Shown: in pieces, positions 45,020-53,915 of the stretch
Position numbering within the stretch: the first letter of the stretch is position 1
Layout of the letters: every line of letters starts with the position of its first letter
Translations under genes and position numbers: made by a program
From: Patiriisocius marinus
GTDB lineage: Bacteria > Bacteroidota > Bacteroidia > Flavobacteriales > Flavobacteriaceae
Length of the DNA stretch: 64,000 bases
NCBI RefSeq assembly: GCF_008974325.1
Contig: NZ_BKCG01000003.1
Coordinates: 248,001-312,000, forward strand
Direction of reading: 5' to 3'
Notes under the pieces: generated by a model
Seen by the model: the letters and a program-made list of their open reading frames with translations, nothing else
Database searches by the model: none
Told to the model about the DNA's origin: nothing

Positions 45020-45886
45020 CTACTTATCAAGTTCAAGCTTATAGCCTACTCCGTGAACATTTACAATTTTAATAGTATTATCATCTTGAAGCTTTTTTCG
45101 TAATTTAGAAATATACGTATCTAAACTTCTTCCTACTATCACGCCATTATCCTCCCAAACCTTTTTAGAAAGCTCTTCTCTTTTCACAATTTGATTAGGT
45201 CTCGATATTAATATAGCTAACAATTCACATTCTTTATTTGATAATGGGATATCCTGCGCCTCTTTTACTAATTTGTTTTCTTCAGGATAAAATTTAAAAC
45301 TTCCTAACCTCAATGTATTTTCTGAAATAGTTTCTCTTTTAAAGCTATGGTACTTACTATAAAAAACAAAAAATAAGAATGCTAAAACCAAAAATACAAG
45401 CGTGTAAAACCAAAATGGACTTGTATTAGTGGCTTTCACTTCAGTAAATGTAAGTTCAATAGTATAACAACGTTCGGGCACAATTCGCCCGCCGCAAGGA
45501 ACTATATTATTCTCAACAGCTCTAAACATTTCATAACTATACGCTACTTCATTATCGCCACATTGCACTACTTCAACTAAATAATTCTCCGGTAGATTCG
45601 CTTTTTTAAAAATTTCATCAACTAACCTATTGAGAATACTTGGATCAAAAGCAATTGGATTTTCAAAAGACAACTCATACGTATTATTTGATAATGCAAC
45701 TACAGGCAGTACTAACGAAGTACTATCTTTTTTAGACAGTAATAACTGATTTCCTACAGATCGCAATGCTACTTTTACGCGTTCGGATGGGTAAACTGTT
45801 TCTTCTTTAGTTGAACAAGAATTTAATGCTAATAACAATAATGTCACTAGAATTGTAAATTTTGATAAATCTTTAATTTCTTTCAT
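45020..45886 (-). CDS. Membrane-anchored winged-helix regulator (N-out, C-in)
   Basis: 288 residues from MKEIKDLSKFTILVTLLLLALNSC, a signal with a lipobox Cys. About 130 extracytoplasmic residues with three cysteines (VVQCGD, VPCGG, ERCYT) are followed by one membrane helix (PFWFYTLVFLVLAFLFFVFY, near 155-175). A C-terminal OmpR/PhoB winged helix follows (IPLSNKECELLAILISRPNQIVKREEL ... YISKLRKKL ... VHGVGYKL). There is no receiver domain, so the sensed signal is probably periplasmic, as in ToxR/CadC but with the order reversed. A longer frame to 45955 would start inside the divergent repeat array and is rejected. It is divergent from the YceI gene. Confidence 0.85.
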   Translation of the reverse strand: MKEIKDLSKFTILVTLLLLALNSCSTKEETVYPSERVKVALRSVGNQLLLSKKDSTSLVLPVVALSNNTYELSFENPIAFDPSILNRLVDEIFKKANLPENYLVEVVQCGDNEVAYSYEMFRAVENNIVPCGGRIVPERCYTIELTFTEVKATNTSPFWFYTLVFLVLAFLFFVFYSKYHSFKRETISENTLRLGSFKFYPEENKLVKEAQDIPLSNKECELLAILISRPNQIVKREELSKKVWEDNGVIVGRSLDTYISKLRKKLQDDNTIKIVNVHGVGYKLELDK

Positions 45887-45905
45887 TAATACAAATAACC
45901 GCCTA

Positions 45906-45982
45906 TTTACTGACTTTTTACAACTGTTGACACTTCTTTTACATTCTTTTGACATTTTTGAAAAGTCATCCGCATAGTTTTA
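45906..45982 (+). promoter_or_regulatory. Direct-repeat array and promoter of the YceI gene
   Basis: Five TTKACW hexamers: 45906, 45917, 45927, 45938 and 45949 (TTTACT, TTTACA, TTGACA, TTTACA, TTGACA), spaced 11, 10, 11 and 11 bases. The last ends exactly 20 bases before TAGTTTTA (45975-45982), which occupies the -7 place 18 bases before the ATG. Direct repeats at 11-bp pitch are the usual site form for OmpR/PhoB winged-helix proteins, and such a protein is encoded divergently. Confidence 0.72.
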
Positions 45983-46000
45983 CTTCAAAAATATAACATT

Positions 46001-46588
46001 ATGCAAAAAACAATTAGTACCCTCATCATTACTTTAAGTTTATCTTTATTGGTCAACGCGCAAAACAATACTAAAGATGATACAAAAGTAATCCACTCCT
46101 TAGTCACAAATCAAAGTATCATCAACTGGACAGGTTCTTACTTATTCAAATATTATGAACATAAAGGAACGGTAGATTTCAAAAAAGGAAATCTTATCAC
46201 TAAAAACGGAAATATTATTGGTGGAAGCTTTGTAATTGATATGACCACTATTTCAAACGAAGAATACCGCTTAGACAATGGAAATGGACCTATAGGTCAT
46301 TTGAAAAATAGTGATTTCTTCGATGTAGCAATATATCCAGAAGCTAAATTAGAACTCACAAAGGTTACCTATTATAGCAATACAAACGAACATAGACTTG
46401 AAGGAAATCTAATAATTAAAGAAATATCAAAACCTATTATGATTAAAGCCATGGTTGATGATGTCGCCAAAACTATTAAAACTAAATTCAAAATTGACCG
46501 AAGAGATTGGGGTATAAATTATGAAAGCAAATTTAAAGACAGTGCAATTTCTGACGCGATAGCATTTGACATATTATTACAATTTTAA
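46001..46588 (+). CDS. YceI-like periplasmic protein
   Basis: 195 residues with a signal peptide (MQKTISTLIITLSLSLLVNAQ). The YceI lipocalin-like barrel is recognisable from WTGSYLFKYYEHKGTVDFKKG, FVIDMTTISNEEY, HLKNSDFFDVAIYPEAKLE and FKIDRRDWGINYESKFKDS. Family members bind long isoprenoid or lipid ligands. It is the first gene after the repeat array and is followed 10 bases later by another secreted protein. Confidence 0.88.
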   Translation: MQKTISTLIITLSLSLLVNAQNNTKDDTKVIHSLVTNQSIINWTGSYLFKYYEHKGTVDFKKGNLITKNGNIIGGSFVIDMTTISNEEYRLDNGNGPIGHLKNSDFFDVAIYPEAKLELTKVTYYSNTNEHRLEGNLIIKEISKPIMIKAMVDDVAKTIKTKFKIDRRDWGINYESKFKDSAISDAIAFDILLQF

Positions 46589-46598
46589 AATTTAAACT

Positions 46599-47189
46599 AT
46601 GTATAAAATAATTATTACAATCTCATTAACAATTGTTTCTATAGTTGTTAATGCACAAGAAAAAACACATCCTAAATTATTAACCAATGATGCTCAATGG
46701 GGAGTTGAAACGTTTAATCTACCCACAGGGTTTGCACAAGAAATGACCCTCAAAGGTTTTGAAGAAGCTATATTTCATCCAGATTGGTCTAATATTGAAA
46801 AACCTGGGTTTTGGTCTTACGTCTTTACGTGGTCTGTAGTATCTGATAGCTTAATAAACGAAAAAGATATTGAACAAAATCTAATTCTATACTTCGATGG
46901 TTTAGTTGACATCCCAAAGGATACAGTTATAGCTCCTAAACGACCATCTTCTGCTTTAATAATTCAAACAACTAAAAACAACAACAATTCTAAATATATA
47001 GGTAAAGTACGATTGTATGATCGCTTTAAAACCAAACAAATGCTCCGTCTAAATTTAACAGTCGAACAGAAATTATGTCCTCAACAAAAGAAATCAATTC
47101 TAATATTTAGATTCTCACCTAAAAGTTTAGAACATGATATATGGAAACAACTCAATACGTTAATCTTAAGAGATACTATTTGTAATTAA
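46599..47189 (+). CDS. Secreted protein of unknown function
   Basis: 196 residues with a signal peptide (MYKIIITISLTIVSIVVNAQ). It contains GVETFNLPTGFAQEMTLKGFEEAIFHPDW and FWSYVFTWSV. I do not recognise the family with confidence. It is co-transcribed with the YceI gene (10-base gap), so both are probably under the repeat array. The two-Cys tail (KLCPQ, DTICN) may form a disulfide. Confidence 0.75.
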   Translation: MYKIIITISLTIVSIVVNAQEKTHPKLLTNDAQWGVETFNLPTGFAQEMTLKGFEEAIFHPDWSNIEKPGFWSYVFTWSVVSDSLINEKDIEQNLILYFDGLVDIPKDTVIAPKRPSSALIIQTTKNNNNSKYIGKVRLYDRFKTKQMLRLNLTVEQKLCPQQKKSILIFRFSPKSLEHDIWKQLNTLILRDTICN

Positions 47190-47197
47190 AATAAGTT

Positions 47198-50100
47198 CTA
47201 AAATTGTTCTTTTAGCTTTTTAAACTCAGATACTAGTTGTGCATATCTAGCTTCAGCATCAGCTCCTGGAGCTTGGTCTGCACCACTGACCATACTCAAT
47301 AAATATGAAATTTGTGAAATTAACATTTGCCTTGGATAAGCTCCTTCAGCATTTTTCAATTCATTTAAAATAGTTCTAATTTTATCTAATCTAATTGCAT
47401 CGTTTTTTGAATTCGTTTCATTTAACAGTATTATTTCATTTTCCAAATCAGATTGAAATTTTCTAGCTTCAGAAAGTAAATTAATTGCTTTATTCTGAAA
47501 TGCTATTTGACTTTCAATGACTTCTTGATTAACACCTTGTGCCTCAATTCTAGGATCTGCTGTAATAAAAAATGGCTGCTCGTAGGTCTTCCCTCCAGCT
47601 GTCAATTTAACAATGTAATTTCCCGGAGCTACCATAGGACCATACTTAAACCTTCGGTTTTCATTTTTAGACCACGCCCCTTTTTGTTTTAAATTCCACC
47701 CAAAACGATGCATTCCAGCTTCAGATTTTAATTTTTTATCTGAGTATCTAAATGTCTGACTCAAATTCATATCCTCCACTTCTTCAAAACCTGGAGTTTC
47801 ATCTGAAGCGTTTTCTACCATAACTTCAGTATTAGGTATTGCAACAAAACTACTATCACTTGTAATTGTTACTAACGATTGACGTTGTTCATTTAATATT
47901 TCAAGAGCAACTGCTCCTTTTATATTTTCAGGTAAATAATAGTCAATATACACTTGTGTTTGAGGGTATTTATTTCCAGCGATGCCACGAACATTTGGAT
48001 AACGATATCTTACCGTAGTATCTGGTTTAAATAAAACAGGACTAGCTTTCATCTTTAATATTTCGGCTTGCTGCAAAGATGTATAGTTATCTAAAATCCA
48101 AAAACCACGACCCATTGTACTTACAACAATATCGCCTCTAAAAAGTTTTAAATCTGTAATGGGAGTTACAGGTAGGTTTTGCTGAAATGCGCTCCACGTA
48201 TTCCCATCGTTAAATGAAATAAAAATACCATACTCAGTACCAGCGAAAAGAAGTCCTTCTTTTACAGGATCTTCCCTTAAAACACGCGTTACAAAATCGT
48301 TAGGTATTCCACTTGTTTCTGTACTTATTAATTCCCAGCTTTCACCATAATTACTTGTTTTGAATAGATATGGTTTTGTGTCGCCTAATAAATGCCTATC
48401 GACAGCGATATATGCTTTTGCTGGGTCAAACTGCGATGGTTCAATTGATTCAACACGTCCACCCTTTGGAAGATTTTTTGGTGTTACATTATTCCAAGTA
48501 GTACCTCCATTTCTTGTTACAGAAATAACTCCATCATTAGATCCAGTCCAGATTAAACCTTCTACTAGTTTAGACTCCCTAATTGAATAAAGTGTACTGT
48601 AATACTCTTCACCAGTAATATCGCGAGTAATAGGACTTCCAGAAATAACTTGTTTATCTGCTTCAAAAGCTGTTAAATCTGGCGAGATAGTCATCCATAC
48701 TTGTCCATCATTAATCGTTTTATGTAAATATTGAGAACCGTGATAAACTACATCAGGATTATGTGGTGATACGTGAATAGGTGCTACACGTTGAAAACGA
48801 TATTGCAAATCTTTTGGGTTATGCCCATAAATATTTGATGCACCAACATAGTAACTTTTTTCAGTACCTGTTCGTTTGTCAAAAACTCCAAAACGACCTT
48901 TACAGTTAGCATATACAATGTTATGGTTTCCAGGTTTAGGTATTGCCGGACCAGTTTCACAACCACCTGTGTTAATTAACCAACCTGCATTTGTATCCTG
49001 TACTCCGCTTGGCGGAAAACTAGGAACAGCGATTGTTGTAGAATTATCTTGTTGCCCTGCGTATAACCAATATGGATATTGATCATCAACTTCAACTTGA
49101 TATAACTCTGCGGTAGGTTGATTAAATTGTGTAGACCACGTTTTACCTCCATTTTGAGAAACATTTGCGCCACCATCATTAGCCTGTATTAATACTTCTG
49201 GATTGTTAGGATTTATCCATATATCGTGATTATCTCCGTGAGGGACACTCATTCGTTTCCAATTTTTACCACCATCAATAGATTTTAAAAGCGGATTAGA
49301 ATTTGAATAAACAATGTTTTCATTAGTAGGATCTAATTCTAAGTTAGTATAGTAGAAGGGTCTATTAACAAGGCCTATTTCATCTGAAACTTGAATAAAT
49401 GATTTCCCTTCATCTTCAGATTTGTATAAACCTCCTTCTTTTCCAGGCGCTTCAATGACCGCATATAATACTTTTGGGTTTGCTGGAGATACAGCTAAAT
49501 CAATTTTACCAATTAAACCTTGAGGTAATCCATTTGAAAGTTTTTCCCAATCTTTACCTCCATTTTTTGATTTATAAATTCCTCCCTCACTTGATGTTCC
49601 TCCGGAAATAATAGTCCAAGGTCTACGTTGTCCTTTCCAAGCTGCTGCGTAAACAATTTTAGATTTTTTAGGATGTAATTCAAGGTCTGAAAAACCTGTC
49701 TTATCTGAAACATATAAAACTTTTTCCCAAGTTTCTCCTCCATTTGTAGACTTAAAAATCCCTCTATCTTCATTGTTCTTGAAAGCATCACCAATTGCTG
49801 CAACCCAAACTGTTTTTGAATCTTTAGGATCAATTTCCACAGCTCCTATTTGCCCTACATTTCTTAAGCCTACATGTTCCCAACTTTCACCAGCATTTGT
49901 AGATTTATACACACCTCTACCTCCTATAACATTACTTCGTAAACCATCACTACCAGTACCTACATAAATTAAATTTGGGTTTTCTACATCAACCTGAATT
50001 GCGCCTATTGATGGCGTTTCAAAATATCCGTCTGAAATGTTATTCCAAGAAATACCGTAATCTTCCGTTTTCCACACACCACCACCCGTGGCTCCTAAAT

Positions 50101-50263
50101 AAAAAGTTCCAGGTAAAGATGGAGTTCCCATAACTGAAGTAACACGGCCTCCACGTTCTGGCCCTACATTTCTATATGTCAACGACGAAAAGTCTTGTGC
50201 TATTGAAATACTTGTTATTAATAATGAGAGAACACTTAGTGATAAAGAAAAAGAATATTTCAT
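47198..50263 (-). CDS. Secreted BNR/sortilin-like beta-propeller protein
   Basis: 1021 residues with a signal peptide (MKYSFSLSLSVLSLLITSISIAQ). Residues 25-720 hold many BNR/Asp-box repeats (SxDxGxxW types: KSTNAGESWEHV, KSTNGGETWEKV, KSKNGGKDWEKL, TRNGGTTWNNV, FNDGNTWSAF), as in VPS10/sortilin-type and glycosidase-like propellers. The C-terminal 300 residues form a beta-sandwich (MHRFGWNLKQKGAW, APGNYIVKLTAGGKTYEQPF) and a helical end. Related proteins in Bacteroidota are annotated as exo-glycosidase-like, but no catalytic site can be assigned. There is no T9SS tail. Confidence 0.88.
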   Translation of the reverse strand: MKYSFSLSLSVLSLLITSISIAQDFSSLTYRNVGPERGGRVTSVMGTPSLPGTFYLGATGGGVWKTEDYGISWNNISDGYFETPSIGAIQVDVENPNLIYVGTGSDGLRSNVIGGRGVYKSTNAGESWEHVGLRNVGQIGAVEIDPKDSKTVWVAAIGDAFKNNEDRGIFKSTNGGETWEKVLYVSDKTGFSDLELHPKKSKIVYAAAWKGQRRPWTIISGGTSSEGGIYKSKNGGKDWEKLSNGLPQGLIGKIDLAVSPANPKVLYAVIEAPGKEGGLYKSEDEGKSFIQVSDEIGLVNRPFYYTNLELDPTNENIVYSNSNPLLKSIDGGKNWKRMSVPHGDNHDIWINPNNPEVLIQANDGGANVSQNGGKTWSTQFNQPTAELYQVEVDDQYPYWLYAGQQDNSTTIAVPSFPPSGVQDTNAGWLINTGGCETGPAIPKPGNHNIVYANCKGRFGVFDKRTGTEKSYYVGASNIYGHNPKDLQYRFQRVAPIHVSPHNPDVVYHGSQYLHKTINDGQVWMTISPDLTAFEADKQVISGSPITRDITGEEYYSTLYSIRESKLVEGLIWTGSNDGVISVTRNGGTTWNNVTPKNLPKGGRVESIEPSQFDPAKAYIAVDRHLLGDTKPYLFKTSNYGESWELISTETSGIPNDFVTRVLREDPVKEGLLFAGTEYGIFISFNDGNTWSAFQQNLPVTPITDLKLFRGDIVVSTMGRGFWILDNYTSLQQAEILKMKASPVLFKPDTTVRYRYPNVRGIAGNKYPQTQVYIDYYLPENIKGAVALEILNEQRQSLVTITSDSSFVAIPNTEVMVENASDETPGFEEVEDMNLSQTFRYSDKKLKSEAGMHRFGWNLKQKGAWSKNENRRFKYGPMVAPGNYIVKLTAGGKTYEQPFFITADPRIEAQGVNQEVIESQIAFQNKAINLLSEARKFQSDLENEIILLNETNSKNDAIRLDKIRTILNELKNAEGAYPRQMLISQISYLLSMVSGADQAPGADAEARYAQLVSEFKKLKEQF

Positions 50264-50413
50264 ATGAAAAAATGAGATTTTTAATAAACCTCTAAAATAA
50301 TTAAAATGCCACGTTTGTAAAAGCCAAATTATTACGCCGTAGGACTTTTAAACAATAAACTAATTTGTGTATGTATTACCTGAAACGCATTTTTATCAAT
50401 TTAAAAGTAAAGA

Positions 50414-50469
50414 TTGACACTTTTTTTACATTGTTTTGACACATTATTAGACTGAACTACTTAGTTTTA
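50414..50469 (+). promoter_or_regulatory. Direct-repeat array and promoter matching the one at 45.9 kb
   Basis: TTGACA (50414), TTTACA (50425) and TTGACA (50436) at exact 11-bp steps. The last ends 20 bases before TAGTTTTA (50462-50469), the same box and spacing as at 45975. The first 28 bases of the two arrays differ at only two positions. This gives strong evidence of a shared regulator. Confidence 0.75.
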
Positions 50470-50494
50470 CGCTATCAATTAAAAATTAAAAATT

Positions 50495-51031
50495 ATGAAT
50501 TCATTTATTATTTATTTGCTCACGATACTATCAAGTTCAATTACTTTAACAAACTTCGATAGCATTACTGTTGATAACAATACAAGAGTAACAAGTGCTA
50601 TTGAAACTAATGTTGTTTCATATTCAATTCAAAAGTTAGATAATGAGTCTTTTAATATGATGATTGTACTACACGTAAGTTCAGAAATGAAAATTGATCT
50701 TTATACAGAGACTGAATATTTTGAAAATTTATTAAAAATTTCATTTAAAGAGAATCATTTAATTAAAATGGACAAACCCATTGTTGAAGCTTTTAGAGGT
50801 TGTAAAGGAGCTGACACTACTGAAATACAGCCTATTACCACACTAAGAGTAAATGCAATACTCCATTTAACCGAAATAGCAAAAGCTGAGAAAAACTTTG
50901 AAATAAATGGTAATGCTCTTTGTACAATGGATGAGTTCTGCACCGCAGATGATTCTAGCTTTAAGCTCATCTACGAAAAAGACGAAATGACTATTACAGC
51001 ACCTTACAGAACGTTAATTTACAGCAACTAA
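50495..51031 (+). CDS. Exported protein of unknown function
   Basis: 178 residues with an N-terminal hydrophobic segment (MNSFIIYLLTILSSSITL) that is probably a signal peptide. The rest is a mixed strand/helix protein with three cysteines (RGCKG, ALCTMDEFC). No family recognised. Its promoter is a near copy of the YceI promoter, so it likely belongs to the regulon of the membrane-anchored winged-helix regulator at 45020. Confidence 0.72.
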   Translation: MNSFIIYLLTILSSSITLTNFDSITVDNNTRVTSAIETNVVSYSIQKLDNESFNMMIVLHVSSEMKIDLYTETEYFENLLKISFKENHLIKMDKPIVEAFRGCKGADTTEIQPITTLRVNAILHLTEIAKAEKNFEINGNALCTMDEFCTADDSSFKLIYEKDEMTITAPYRTLIYSN

Positions 51032-51048
51032 ACTTAATTAGTTAGTAT

Positions 51049-51088
51049 AAAAAAAGCGAGCCGATATAATTATCGGCTCGCTTTTTTT
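51049..51088. terminator. Bidirectional terminator between convergent genes
   Basis: Perfect 18-bp stem AAAAAAAGCGAGCCGATA (51049-51066) and its complement (51071-51088), loop TAAT, T runs on both strands. Confidence 0.9.
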
Positions 51089-51105
51089 ATAATACTTTAA
51101 TAACT

Positions 51106-51567
51106 TTATTTAACTAAAGTAACTTTTACAGCATTCATACCTCGTTGTCCTTTTTCAAGTTCGAATGAAACCAAGTTTCCTTCTACTATTTCATCTTTAA
51201 GACCACTTACATGGCAGAAATACTTTTCTTTGTTTTCGTTGTCAATAATGAAACCAAATCCTTTAGAAGTGTCAAAAAACGAAACCGTTCCTTGTCTTAC
51301 TGGATTAAAAGCTTCTCTATCTTCATCTGTCTTTTTAGGAATTCCTAATATAATATCTTCGATATCAACTTCTTCTTTAAGAGAAGGATCTGGAGGAGTA
51401 CTTGTTAGGTTACCATTAAAATCTACGTAGACAAACTCATCATGTGCTGTTCCGTTTGCTTCTTTGTCAGCCTTACGAGCTTCCATTTTCTTACGTTTGT
51501 CTTCACGTTTTTTTAAACGTTTCTTTTCTTTTTCACTCTTGTTAAATGTTTGCTGTGATTTAGCCAT
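51106..51567 (-). CDS. Cold-shock-domain protein with basic N-terminal extension
   Basis: 153 residues. Residues 1-40 form a very basic, probably helical segment (SEKEKKRLKKREDKRKKME). An acidic linker (about 45-85) follows, then a C-terminal cold-shock domain (GTVSFFDTSKGFGFIIDNENKEKYFCHVSGL) with RNP1 KGFGFI and RNP2 YFCHV. This layout is common in Bacteroidota and suggests RNA or ribosome binding beyond the small Csp proteins. It is monocistronic. Confidence 0.9.
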   Translation of the reverse strand: MAKSQQTFNKSEKEKKRLKKREDKRKKMEARKADKEANGTAHDEFVYVDFNGNLTSTPPDPSLKEEVDIEDIILGIPKKTDEDREAFNPVRQGTVSFFDTSKGFGFIIDNENKEKYFCHVSGLKDEIVEGNLVSFELEKGQRGMNAVKVTLVK

Positions 51568-51814
51568 TCTTTTTTATTACAGTGTATTTGTGGTATTGAA
51601 AATACCGGATTATTCTAATTTCGGCTAAAGTACGGATTTAAAGGCACTTTTTCAGTTATTTAGCTATTTCATTAGAATATTTATTGAGAATTTAACAAAA
51701 TTTGATTGAAGATATTTGAAAATTCTACAAGAAGGAAGGAGTTTTTTTAATAATTAAGAAATGTTACATCATTAAAATTTTGGCGAAAGCCTACTAAAAC
51801 ATTACTAAACTTAT

Positions 51815-53149
51815 TTAATCATTTGCTATCCAAGTTCCTAAATGAACTTTATCTGCCGTATAGCCTAAGGTATAATTTCCTACTCCTGAAATTTTAATTG
51901 TTTTACCTGGTGAAGGAATTATATTACGCTTTCTTAATAATACATTAATTTCAGAAACTTGATTATTAGATAATTGTTTCCCATTAATAACTGCTGTTGC
52001 TCCGTTTATTTCAATTTCTGCTTTTTCATTCAAATTAGTTATAAAACCTTGTTCTTGCAAATCGTTTAAAACTGGCTCAATACGTGCCATATTATCTACA
52101 ATTACAATATGATTTCCTTTTTTGTAAAAGGTAAAATCACAAGCTATAGGAATTCCTGTATTTAGTAAGATACGATCGTAATTTGAATAGTTTGATTTAT
52201 CCATTTTTATCCCATTTACAAAGATACCTTGGCGATCTCTAGAAAAAACCACCTCAGAATCTGAGGTGATTGTTTTATTAACTAACAATGCTTGTATAAG
52301 TGTGTTTTGAGCGTTTGGCCAAGTCCATTTGTTTACATTTTCAAATGGTATGCTCATTTTAGTACTTGATAGTTGCAACATATCTTCCACTACGTCGCTT
52401 ACACCACCATTATCTGCAGCATTCCTATTTAGACGGCTAGCTTGTTCTGCAATGCGCATTCCTTCTTCTGCAAGTTTTAATGCATCACGCTCATATCTTT
52501 CAGCATCTACATTAACTTGTTCTTGTAATTGAGTTTGATCTCTTTTTAGACGGTCTGCTTCTCGTTGCATACGTTCACTTTCTCTGCGCATACGGTCAGC
52601 ATCACGTTGTAATCTATCTGCTTCGCGTTGTAAATGCTGAGCTTGTCGTTGAGTATCAACATCTCTACCTGAAATTGCATTACGAATCAGTTTCCCCATA
52701 TTGCTAAACTTTTTTGTCAAATCGTTACCTGCAATATCTTTATCAAGGTCAATTGAAAGTCGGTTACCACGTAGGTCCACTTCGTAAACCTCGTTATCAC
52801 CTTTATTCAATATCCATTGGTATCTTTCTTTGTTTTTAACACGCTCGCCTTCCCCTAATTCCTTACGAATTACGTCATGCACTGCAGAAATTCTAGAATC
52901 TGGATACTTTGCACTCATTGAATAAGAACGGTCCGTATCACTAATTGATATGGAGATATTACCTCCTCTATTACTATCATCATCAGATGTTGTAGTTACG
53001 CTATAACTAGATGATGTTGAACTAGAAGTTGCATCACTATGACTAGAAACAACTGGTGGTTGTGGCGGTTGCGGTGGGTTTGTTTGCCCTTTAACTATCA
53101 CTGTACATAGTACAGCGCAAGTTGTTGCAAATGTGATTATTGCTTTCAT
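51815..53149 (-). CDS. Secreted coiled-coil protein downstream of the two-component genes
   Basis: 444 residues. After a signal peptide comes a Pro-rich stretch (NPPQPPQPPVV) and a Ser/Thr-rich segment. A globular part (about 85-160) is followed by a charged heptad coiled coil (about 165-245: LQREADRLQRDADRMRRESERMQ). The C-terminal region contains GTPIACDF-like and INGKQLSNNQVSEINVLL segments. I do not recognise the family. It follows the response regulator by 55 bases on the same strand and could be in the operon or be its target. Confidence 0.72.
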   Translation of the reverse strand: MKAIITFATTCAVLCTVIVKGQTNPPQPPQPPVVSSHSDATSSSTSSSYSVTTTSDDDSNRGGNISISISDTDRSYSMSAKYPDSRISAVHDVIRKELGEGERVKNKERYQWILNKGDNEVYEVDLRGNRLSIDLDKDIAGNDLTKKFSNMGKLIRNAISGRDVDTQRQAQHLQREADRLQRDADRMRRESERMQREADRLKRDQTQLQEQVNVDAERYERDALKLAEEGMRIAEQASRLNRNAADNGGVSDVVEDMLQLSSTKMSIPFENVNKWTWPNAQNTLIQALLVNKTITSDSEVVFSRDRQGIFVNGIKMDKSNYSNYDRILLNTGIPIACDFTFYKKGNHIVIVDNMARIEPVLNDLQEQGFITNLNEKAEIEINGATAVINGKQLSNNQVSEINVLLRKRNIIPSPGKTIKISGVGNYTLGYTADKVHLGTWIAND

Positions 53150-53204
53150 AAATTGTGTTGTTTTTTGTTGAAAAATTTTTTAATTAGCACTTCTAAAAAG
53201 TATA

Positions 53205-53915
53205 CTATGGAGTTATAAATGTTAACCCTACTCCTCTTGTGCTTTCAATTGAAATTTGCGGATCTTCTTTAAAGTATTTGCGCAATCGACTTATAAAAAC
53301 ATCCATACTTCGGCCTGAGAAAAAATCGTCACTTCCCCACACACCGTTCAACAAGTCATCGCGGTTGACTAGTTGGTTTTTATGCTCAAAGAAATAACTA
53401 ATAAGCTGCGCCTCTTTATCAGTTAATTTTTGAACAGTATCATTAATTCGTAATTGATGATTTTGCGGGTAGAAAGTATACTTCCCAATAGCATAATTAT
53501 CAATAGTATTTCTAATTATTGCACTCCCTCGCTGGGAACGCTTTAATATATTTTGTAATCGTAGCACTAGAATATCAGCTTCAAAAGGTTTCACGATATA
53601 ATCATCTGCTCCAAGTTTTAAACCTTTAATTCGGTCATCTTTCATTTTCTTAGCAGTTAAGAATATAAAAGGCAATTCTGGGCTCTTGCTTACTATCGCT
53701 TCAGCTAATGCGAAACCATCCATTTTAGGCATCATTACATCAAATACACAAATATCAAATGGCCTTTCAGCTAACGTTTCGGCATTAAAAAGTGTTAAGG
53801 CTTCTTTTCCATCTTGTGCCCAGCTAACATCAAAATTGTGTATCTCTAAATATTGCTTTAGAATACTCCCAAAATCAAAATCGTCTTCTGCTAATAAAAC
53901 GCGTTGCTTTTCCAT
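53205..53915 (-). CDS. OmpR-family response regulator
   Basis: 236 residues. Receiver domain with acidic pocket Glu10-Asp11-Asp12, phospho-acceptor Asp59 (CVFDVMMPKMD), Thr87 and Lys109 (YIVKPFEAD). C-terminal winged helix (KLTDKEAQLISYFFEHKNQLVNRDDLLNGVW ... STRGVGL). It overlaps the kinase stop codon by one base (TAATG). It is probably the RprY-like type common in Bacteroidota. The TTAAC repeats around the kinase and the DUF5916 gene are candidate binding sites. Confidence 0.93.
   Translation of the reverse strand: MEKQRVLLAEDDFDFGSILKQYLEIHNFDVSWAQDGKEALTLFNAETLAERPFDICVFDVMMPKMDGFALAEAIVSKSPELPFIFLTAKKMKDDRIKGLKLGADDYIVKPFEADILVLRLQNILKRSQRGSAIIRNTIDNYAIGKYTFYPQNHQLRINDTVQKLTDKEAQLISYFFEHKNQLVNRDDLLNGVWGSDDFFSGRSMDVFISRLRKYFKEDPQISIESTRGVGLTFITP

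Noticed and set aside
45887-45955. Longer N-terminus of the membrane-anchored regulator
   Set aside because: It would start inside the divergent TTGACA repeat and place 23 charged residues before the signal peptide.
50264-50340. Search for a TAnnTTTG promoter of the beta-propeller gene on the minus strand
   Set aside because: Only a partial TAATTTG is present; the spacing is off by one, so it was not listed.
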